Positions 57,690 through 64,000 of a stretch of DNA of 64,000 bases are shown here, in pieces. Source of the stretch: Helichrysum umbraculigerum. Taxonomy: Eukaryota; Streptophyta; Magnoliopsida; Asterales; Asteraceae. Below the pieces are notes generated by a model. It was not told the DNA's origin, made no database searches, and worked only from the letters and a program-made list of their open reading frames with translations. The stretch spans positions 41,185,001 to 41,249,000 of the forward strand of contig CATIUR010000001.1 in assembly GCA_949592205.1 (NCBI GenBank). Reading direction: 5' to 3'. Positions within the stretch are counted from its first letter, which is position 1. The number at the start of each line of letters is the position of its first letter. The translations under genes were made by a program, and so were the position numbers.

Positions 57690-57705
57690 AAGTGTGAGGA
57701 TAATT
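57690..57705 (+). other. Polypurine-like tract of Athila-b
   Basis: AAGTGTGAGGATAATT just before the LTR start TGATAACATT, after the Athila-typical GAGGACAAGTAG. Confidence 0.7.
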
Positions 57706-58666
57706 TGATAACATTGAATAATGTTACATTTATATTAATAATATTTCCTATTTTTATGATATTTATATTGCATTTATTTGATAATAGATATTGATTTGGT
57801 TCATATTTACAAAATAGGTAATAATAGAGCTTAAATTAGAAAAGGAACGAAAATAGGCTAAATAAAGTAATTTTTGTATAAAAGTTAATTGTACCTAAAT
57901 ATAGTTGGGACAAAGTGGCTAAAAGAGTGATAAAAATAAATAAAGTTCGCGAATACTTGAGTTCGAAAAGTTAAATGGACTGCGCGAAAATAATTAGATT
58001 GAAGATTTATTGGAGTTTACTAGTTGATCTAAATAATTATTTGGATTAAATAAATAATAATAATACTATAGTAATTAAGTTAGTAATAGTAATAAAGTTA
58101 CTAATAATAATAACGTTAAATAAGTAAATAATAAGAATAATAATAAAGTGAATAATAATTGATAGTCCCGTATGCTTGGATCTGATCGGATCGTTTACAA
58201 CTAAACGTGCGGAATCCGTTTAATTGAATTAAATTGTTAATTAGTTAATTAAAATTTATGTGAAGATCATGGCGAATGTTAAACCTGATCTAAATTAAGA
58301 TGAACATTGATTGCTAAATAACTTGGTTTTATTAAACAACCCGAAATCATTAGTGAGCTAGTTCAAGTAAGTGTCGTTTTTTATATCTGAATAAGTTTAA
58401 TAAATTAAATTTAACTCTTTTTGAGTTTACTTGCCTTTTAGTTTAATTTTAGTAGTTTAAGCAAAGTAACAATTCGGTTACACAAACCCTAGTCTTTTTC
58501 AGTATTTAAGTTAATTATATTTTAAGTATTAAATTCACATTCCCCGTGGAATGAACCTAGACTTACTGTAGCTATATTATAAGCGATAGGGTATTGTTAC
58601 CTCAGTTGTATAATAGTTAAGTGTTAGTTTTTCTTTGTTTATTTTATAATTAGATATTACACATCA
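57706..58666 (+). repeat. 3' LTR of Athila-b with a large internal deletion
   Basis: Matches 48039 to about 48493 and about 49698-50136 of the 5' LTR. The intervening ~1.2 kb, including the promoter, is replaced by 67 bp of foreign sequence (58160-58226). TSD CCAAC follows at 58667-58671. Confidence 0.9.
58160..58226 (+). repeat. Copia LTR 5'-terminal remnant inside the Athila-b 3' LTR
   Basis: Begins exactly at the junction with TGATAGTCCCGTATGC, the terminus of SIRE-like LTRs (compare minus-strand TGATAGTCCCTG at 34847), and contains GTGCGGAATCC, as does the copia LTR at 15999. It looks like the first 67 bp of a copia insertion whose remainder was deleted together with Athila LTR sequence. 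Confidence 0.65.
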
Positions 58667-58671
58667 CCAAC

Positions 58672-58937
58672 CAAAACCTACCTACTTTTATAAAACCCAT
58701 CCTATCAGAAAGCTCGTTTACGGTACGCCCCTTTTAGTTCCATTCGCTCCGATTTTAAGAACGACACTCGAGTTATACTTACTGCTTACTCCCTAAAAGT
58801 AGGTAGTACTTATAGTTTAGGCCCCAGCTCATATAAATTTAAAACCTAACACGTTCACGATTTGCGTTGTTGTTTGCAGGACCGCTGTGCCCACCTTAAA
58901 ATGACCGCAACAGAGTCAGCACTCTGATGGCGCAACA
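58672..58937 (+). repeat. 3' LTR of the outer Athila, part 3 (end)
   Basis: Matches 2459-2726 with few differences and ends GCGCAACA at 58937. Right boundary of the outer element. Confidence 0.9.
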
Positions 58938-59136
58938 ATAACCCTAATACAACAGTGTATTCGTCTTATTGATAATTAATAAGATTGAAGCTTTGAGTAT
59001 TAATTCGTATTATTCAAGTAATCATTAATTATGTTCTTGATCTTCGTAATATTATTTAGTGTGATTTCGCAACTTCTCAATAATAATTCAAAGTTTATTA
59101 TAGCTTAATTATTGATTAGATTAAACGGGATTCTCA
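58938..59136 (+). repeat. End portion of a copia LTR
   Basis: Ends ACGGGATTCTCA, whose complement TGAGAATCCCGT mirrors the TGATAGTCCCGT start seen at 58160, and is followed by a PBS-like site and copia gag. The start of this LTR is not adjacent: the outer Athila, or a rearrangement, separates it. Confidence 0.6.
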
Positions 59137-59138
59137 AG

Positions 59139-59150
59139 TGGTATAGAGCT
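59139..59150 (+). other. Degenerate primer-binding site (copia)
   Basis: TGGTATAGAGCT resembles the iMet PBS TGGTATCAGAGC with one base lost. Confidence 0.6.
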
Positions 59151-59236
59151 TTGAAAGCTTTGAATACAGGAAGATCTGGGAGCACTGTTCGATTGAGAGT
59201 TTTAAGGTTTAGTTTTATTTTTAAGATTGAATCACA

Positions 59237-59965
59237 ATGTCTTTTGAAAATAATGATGGAATCCAGGTTACCAAGATCCCCATGCTCAAACCTGATGAGT
59301 TTGATCTATGGAAGATTAGGATCAAACATTACATGTTACTCACAGACTACCAGATGTGGGATGTAGTTGTGAATGGTCCAAACTATACAGTTGATGGTGA
59401 TGGTGTAAGACAGCCAAGACCACCACAAACAACTGATGCAGAAAGAAAAGTAAAAGCAACTGAATTCAAGGCTCTTAGCACTTTGTTGTTATCTATTTCC
59501 AATGAGTATTAGCGGAGATTTAAGAGCTGTGAGGATGCTAAAGTCCTTATGGAGTCAACAGAGAAAAGATTTGGTGGTAATGAAAGCACCAAAAAGAATA
59601 AGAGATCCTTATTGAAGCAACTTTATGAAAACTTCAATTCTGTAAAGTCAAAAACTTTGAGTCAAACCTTTGATTTGATTTACAAAGTTGGTTGGAGATT
59701 TGGAGAATCAGAAGGTGAAAATTGACAAAGATGATCTGAAGAGAAAGTTCTTAAGATCATTAGGAGATGAATGGACCATATACACTGTGGGATTAAGGCA
59801 GAGTGCAGATTTGGAAGTCAAGGAGCTTGAAGATCTGTATAATGACTTAAAAATTTTCAAACCTGAAGTAGAGAGTAAGAAGCAGGCATCAGGATACTCA
59901 CATAATGCTACTTTTATGTCCATGGGTGGATCTCAAGTTGATGTAAATCAACAAGGATCTACTTA
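59237..59965 (+). pseudogene. Copia gag fragment
   Basis: ATG at 59237 (MSFENNDGIQVTKIPMLKPD). The capsid-type region KPDEFDLWKIRIKHYMLLTD and the later FLRSLGDEWTIYTVGLR are typical of SIRE-like copia gag. Interrupted by TAG at 59510-59512 and a frameshift near 59685. The frame is cut at 59965 by the minus-strand Tekay element, after ...GGSQVDVNQQGSTY. The left half of the presumed TSD is ACTTA (59961-59965). The rest of the copia element lies outside the window. Confidence 0.88.
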
Positions 59966-62627
59966 TGTCGCACCCCCAAATTTAAGATGCGGAAGCGATT
60001 CGGGTCGGGGCGCAACTAATCAATAATCACAATACAAAGATATATAGGAACGACTCTATATGCGTCGTTTTATAACTTGTGTTGATAAACCAAAAGTTTA
60101 CATCAAAAGTATTGTTTACATTAGCTCGGTTTGAAATTTAGAGATTTACATACATAATTAATTTATACAAAATATAATAATGCAGCTAAATCTCTGAATG
60201 TTTGTATGCTGACACAAGCTAAGTATCCTGATCGGGCAGTCCAACCTACTCTGAGTACCTGTGATACATGCTAAAATGGGTCAGCGAAACGCTGGTGAGC
60301 TCACAGGTTTGTATGTCAAAACATATAGTATGAACCTCAAGATTTAATTGAATTTAAGTTGCAATAAAGCAAAATAAAAGTTATACAGCCATGAGCATAT
60401 AGTCTGAGCTTAACTTGAAGGTCGGGTCCAATGAAGGAATTCCGATCGAGGTGCCTCCTACGAGTGCCTAATCTACACTCGTCTACCCAAATGCTAATAC
60501 GTCCGTTTGACCAGTTAGTGCTTGTTAAACCGGACGAGGATTGTCAATCCTATATGATATCATATACTAACATTCACGCTATAGATGTATTACCAAACTA
60601 TGTTTGTGGAGGGCTTTAAATTGATTAGTTGAAAACAACTCATGCAGTATTTGATTTTGAATAGTACTTGCGTTCACATGTAAATAAATCGAGCAATGTA
60701 TCACACCCCTGAGTAAAACAGTAAAATAGGGACTATGAGACTCACCTGAGTCTTGGGAGTTTAACTTAATAAACTTGAGTTGATTAGCCGATTAGTGATG
60801 TCCGAAGACTTGTAACCTGAGGGTGTCCACGACACGCGATGGTTATTAACATGAGTAGGTATCTATAAAGATCACCTTTGTAGTTGTTCGTCCAACTAGA
60901 ATGTCCAAATTACTACGATTTGGTTGATTAACTTCTCCAAATGACTACGATTTGGTTGATTGTTTGAATATTTGTAAAACGTGTACGGCCCGTTGGTGAT
61001 TGTTTGTAATAATAATATCGACATTATTATTATGATTTTGTAATATTATACTTGAAAGTACGTCCCAAAGTGTTTTAGAAGTCGTATCGTATAAGTGTTT
61101 GGAGTTATATGAGTTTGACACTTAGTGTGAAAAAGAGTTGCAACCTTTCTGTTATTAGCGTAACTTATAGCGACACTTAGGGTTTAGGTGACACTCAGGA
61201 AGTGTCGCATAAAATGGCAATTTCTGACGTAGTGGCGTCACTTGTAGAAGTGACGCACAGTGGGCGACACTTAAGGAAGTGTCGGGTGTCAGTGACGGTA
61301 TCAGGGTTATACGTCGTTAGGGCGAGTGTCGTATGAAATCAGATTTCAATTATAGGCAACACTTCAACAAGTGCCGCTAGGAGTGCCGGTTAGGAGTGTC
61401 GGGTATTGAATTTGCGTCACTTAGGCAGTGACGGGAAAAGAGGGCTTTTTGAGGCACTTAGGCAAGTGACGCAAAATTAGGGCTTTTAGCGACACTTAAT
61501 GCGTCACTTAAGTAAGTGACGCATCACTGGATCTGGCCGTGCGTCACTGGCGACTGGTCGATTTCCAAAGTTGTTGAAAACGAGTTTAACGACCACCACA
61601 AGGTCTGATTCTTTTACCCAACTCTTGTTTTGGTTCATTGAGCTTATAAAAACTATTACTTTGTGTCGAGTGTCGTTTTAGGTGTCGTTTTCACAAAATG
61701 GCCAAAACCGACATTTTCCGACAATGTTCCGAAAACATGTTTTAGGCACATATTTGGACACTACAAAGCTAGAGGAACAAGATATAAGCAAAATCAATGA
61801 AAATGTAAGAGTTTCGAAAGTTGTCGGGTTTCTTACAAGTTCACGCGAGGAGAATCCGAAAAGATAGAAATGTAGATCGTGACTCCGTGATCTTTTTCTT
61901 CCAAACGAGCTAGATGATTTGAGGTGAAATGGTGGTAGTTTTTGGTGGATTTAGGTGATGGTGGTGGTGGTGTTGTTTTGAGAGAAAAAGAGAGAAAGAG
62001 AGAGAGAGATATGGGTGTGTGTGTGTGTGTGTGAATGAGAAAGGAAATGGGTGGGGAGGTGGTGACCTCACCCTTGGGCATGTTTTGGTGGGGTCCACCA
62101 TGTGTGGACTTCAACAAATTTCATTCACTGTATTTGCGCTCCGTGCGGTGTTCGTTTCCCCGGTCGTTTAAACGTTTATTTAATTTAATACGCGTTTAAA
62201 TGTAAGTTTTAAAATACGAATATTTATTCGATATTTTTGTTGAAGTTTTTTATCAAATACTTTATAATTGAGTTACAAAATATGACCTATACTTGTTTTG
62301 ATTCGTTTGCGCGTTTAATATTTTAATGCGTAATTGTTTATTGTACGATACGAAATATATACGAAATATTATCAAAATAATATTTTGGATATAATAGCGT
62401 TATTAAATAATGTTATATTATTTAATAGAATTGTTCACCAACGTCCGTATTAAATTGAATCGAATTACATTCTATTTGAATTGGGTACGATTTGATCAAA
62501 TCGCATAATTGTATATATTTAACAATAGATATTATTTGATACACAAATTAGACTAACACAGAACTAATTACATGTATTACAAATGATTAGGCACTAATTA
62601 CTAGTCCTAATTTTGACGGGTGTCACA
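59966..62627 (-). repeat. 3' LTR of the second Tekay element (2662 bp)
   Basis: Plus-strand start TGTCGCACCCCCAAATTTAA and end GACGGGTGTCACA correspond to the reverse of the Tekay LTR ends at 37144/39601. Blocks such as 60700-60860 are the reverse complement of 38744-38880. It contains an inverted-word array (61141-61560), a GAGA/GTGT microsatellite (61980-62033) and no coding. Confidence 0.92.
61141..61560 (-). repeat. Array of GCGTCACTT/AAGTGACGC inverted words in the second Tekay LTR
   Basis: Close inverted pairs with 4-nt spacers, for example GCGTCACTT-GTAG-AAGTGACGC, GCGACACTT-AAGG-AAGTGTCG and GCGTCACTT-AAGT-AAGTGACGC, plus single arms. It lies in mid-LTR, comparable to 38060-38332 of the other Tekay element. 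Confidence 0.85.
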
Positions 62628-62640
62628 TTCTCCCCATGTT
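62628..62640 (-). other. Polypurine tract of the second Tekay element
   Basis: Minus-strand AACATGGGGAGAA directly before the LTR; preceded by the Tekay-typical TTTCGGGATGAAATTC. Confidence 0.85.
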
Positions 62641-62661
62641 AGAAGAATTTCATCCCGAAAT

Positions 62662-64000
62662 TTAGTTTGAGGTCGTGTTTGAAGTAGCATCAGCGAATAA
62701 CTGAGGATACTTGAGTCGCATCTGGTCTTCCCGTTCCCAAGTGAATTCCGGTCCACGCTGCGAATTCCACCTGACCTTTACGATGGGAATACGACTTTGT
62801 TTGAGTTGTTTGACCTCACGGTCCATGATTTCGGCGGGTTCTTCAACAAAGTGAAGCTTGTCGTCAATACGAATTTCATCGAGTGTGATAATAAGTGTAT
62901 CATTGGACATGCATTTCTTCAAGTTAGAAATGTGAAAAGTGGGGTGCACGCTGCTGAGCTCGGGTGGCAGCTGCAATCGGTATGCCACTGGACCTATCCT
63001 CTCGAGGATTTCAAAAGGCCCAATGTATCTAGGATTCAGTTTTCCACGTTTTCCGAAGCGAATGACACCTTTCCAAGGTGAAACTTTGAGTAGTACTCGA
63101 TCCCCAACCTGGAATTCTAGTGGTTTGCATCTCACGTCAGCATAACTTTTCTAACGATCACGTGCTACTTTGAGTTTGTTCTGAATCTCAAAGATTTTCT
63201 CGGTGGTTTCATGAATGATTTCCGGACCAGTGAGTTGGCTATCTCCCACTTCGGTTCAACAGATAGGTGACCGGCACTTACAACCGTACAGTGCCTCGAA
63301 AGGTGCAGCTTTAATGCTGGTGTGGTAACTGTTGTTGTATGAAAACTCGCACAACGGTAGATGTTTTTCCCAGTTTACACCGAAGTCAACAACGCAAGCT
63401 CGTAGCATGTCTTCAGTGTTTGAATAGTTCGTTCACTTTGGCCGTCGGTTTGAGGGTGGTATGCGGTACTCATGTCAAGATGGGTACCCAACGATTTCTG
63501 AAGTGATTGCTAAAAGTGAGATGTGAAGCGACTATCCATATCGGAGAAAATCGAGATTGGAACACTGTGTCGGGAAACAATTTCCTTGAGATAGATTCGA
63601 ATGAGACATTCCATTTTGTCGGTTTCCTTGATCGCAAGAAAATGAGCAGATTTCGTGAGACGATCAACGATCACCCAAATGGTATCGCAACCGCTCGACG
63701 AGTTTGGCAGTTTGGTTATGAAATCCATGGCGATTTGTTCCCATTTCCATTCAGGAATTTCTGGTTGTTGGAGTAAACCAGAAGGTTTTTGATATTCAGC
63801 TTTGACTTTTGAGCAAGTAAGACACTTGCTAACGTATGTGGCGATTTCGGCTTTCATGTTTGGCCACCAATAAAATTCCTTGATGCCATGATACATTTTA
63901 TCGGATCCCGGGTGAATAGAATATTTGGACTTGTGAGCTTCATCCTTCACCAAGCCTTGCAGGTTCCCAAAACTAGGCAACCAGATTCGATTAGAGAAAT
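62662..64000 (-). pseudogene. Tekay pol 3' part: integrase and chromodomain, broken, partial
   Basis: Enters from the right edge in integrase: HHCC region (HKSKYSIHPGSDKMYHG ... CLTCSKVK, about 63940-63800), core MDFITKLP and DRLTKSAHF (about 63660), SDMDSRFT (63522; the family form is SDRDARFT). TAG at 63510-63512 replaces a Trp codon. A 1-bp deletion near 63415 and further stops (TGA near 63255, TAG near 63151) follow. The last 157 codons (63135-62662) are open: GPFEILERIG, VHPTFHISNLKKC and a chromodomain-like end IVKVRWNSQRGPEFTWERED, with the stop at 62662. Inactive copy. Confidence 0.9.

Larger units (their letters stand above)
56080..57705 (+). other. 3' UTR of Athila-b
   Basis: Non-coding. 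It contains AAACCCTC ... GAGGGGTTT pairing (56116-56164), a TTGCAT ... ATGCAA hairpin (56174-56193), a MITE (56603-56736), three covarying hairpin modules (57015-57260), a run of 24 G (57341-57364) and the PPT-like tract before 57706. Confidence 0.7.
48039..58666 (+). mobile_element. Athila-b: Athila-type Ty3/gypsy element, 10.6 kb
   Basis: 5' LTR 2098 bp (48039-50136), 3' LTR only 961 bp because of a large internal deletion (57706-58666), TSD CCAAC (48034-48038 and 58667-58671), tRNA-Asp PBS, gag and pol, and a 1.6-kb 3' UTR. RT has the FMDDFSVFG form typical of Athila. There is no ATHILA ORF-1-like gene after pol. Several stops and frameshifts make it defective. It is inserted in the outer Athila 3' LTR. 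Confidence 0.95.
2029..58937 (+). mobile_element. Outer Athila-type LTR retrotransposon hosting all the nested insertions
   Basis: Inferred by linking pieces. A tRNA-Asp-type PBS follows the LTR remnant at 2029-2726. The same LTR sequence recurs at about 37024-37143, 47738-48038 and 58672-58937, interrupted exactly by two complete elements with TSDs. The reading frame of ORF-X continues across the solo LTR at 3707-5653, and that of the ATHILA ORF-1-like gene continues across 9329-31846. A PPT-like tract with the typical Athila context (GAGGACAAGC ... TAAGTGTGGG) lies just before 35196. Without insertions the element would be roughly 13 kb. No gag recognisable by motif, protease, RT or integrase is present, so this copy is non-autonomous. 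The first ~1.8 kb of the 5' LTR, with its promoter, is missing, so TSDs cannot be checked. Confidence 0.8.
59966..64000 (-). mobile_element. Second Tekay/Del-type chromovirus, minus strand, partial
   Basis: Its 3' LTR is at 59966-62627, followed on the plus coordinate by the PPT and the integrase-chromodomain end of pol. Protein similarity to the element at 37144 is high, but the LTRs are well diverged, so it is a different lineage or an older copy. It continues past 64000. Confidence 0.92.

Noticed and set aside
61910..62117. Minus-strand ORFs rich in His/Thr/Pro within the second Tekay LTR
   Set aside because: Produced by the GTGTGT and GAGAGA microsatellite; not conserved in the other Tekay LTR.

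Overview
This window is plant nuclear DNA, most likely from a large-genome flowering plant (probably a eudicot, judged only from the retroelement families). I found no convincing host gene. Nearly all of the 64 kb is a nested stack of LTR retrotransposons. I read most boundaries directly from the sequence: TG...CA ends, 5-bp target-site duplications (TSDs), tRNA primer-binding sites (PBS) and polypurine tracts (PPT).

Layout. (1) 1-2028: a decayed minus-strand Athila-type Ty3/gypsy pol fragment. (2) 2029-58937: a large host element, here called 'outer Athila' (plus strand). It has a 5'-truncated 5' LTR, a tRNA-Asp-type PBS, a broken ORF of unknown function with two similar domains (ORF-X), an ATHILA ORF-1-like gene behind a promoter-like leader with an apparent intron, no pol, and a 3' LTR that is itself split twice. 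Six insertions sit inside it: an Athila solo LTR (3707-5653); a non-autonomous LTR element without coding capacity (9329-31846); a 14-kb SIRE/Maximus-like copia element inside that element's 3' LTR (15999-30149, minus); a copia solo LTR (33864-34847, minus); a chromovirus of Tekay/Del type (37144-47732); and an Athila-type element ('Athila-b', 48039-58666). Two MITEs are inserted still deeper (12851-13356 and 56603-56736). (3) 58938-59965: the tail of a copia LTR and its gag, interrupted by (4) a minus-strand Tekay element that runs from 59966 off the right edge.

How the parts work. The copia element at 15999-30149 is the youngest and best preserved: its two 590-bp LTRs differ at about two positions and it has an uninterrupted 1147-aa pol. 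Downstream of pol, in the position of retroviral env, it carries a gene whose reading frame continues across three GT-AG introns in consistent phase, behind a second promoter-like segment rich in the same GCGAGT motifs as its LTR. The Tekay and Athila-b copies carry PBS, gag, protease, RT, RNase H and integrase, but stops and frameshifts break them, so they would need help in trans. The non-autonomous element has only LTRs, PBS and PPT and would depend entirely on helpers.

Most interesting signals: three consecutive hairpin modules in the Athila-b 3' UTR whose stems differ in sequence but stay complementary; the intron-containing accessory gene of the copia element; arrays of short inverted repeats in two Tekay LTRs with different arm sequences but the same geometry; a coiled-coil ORF upstream of Tekay gag; and the pol-less outer Athila with its duplicated-domain ORF. 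All comparisons were done by eye.
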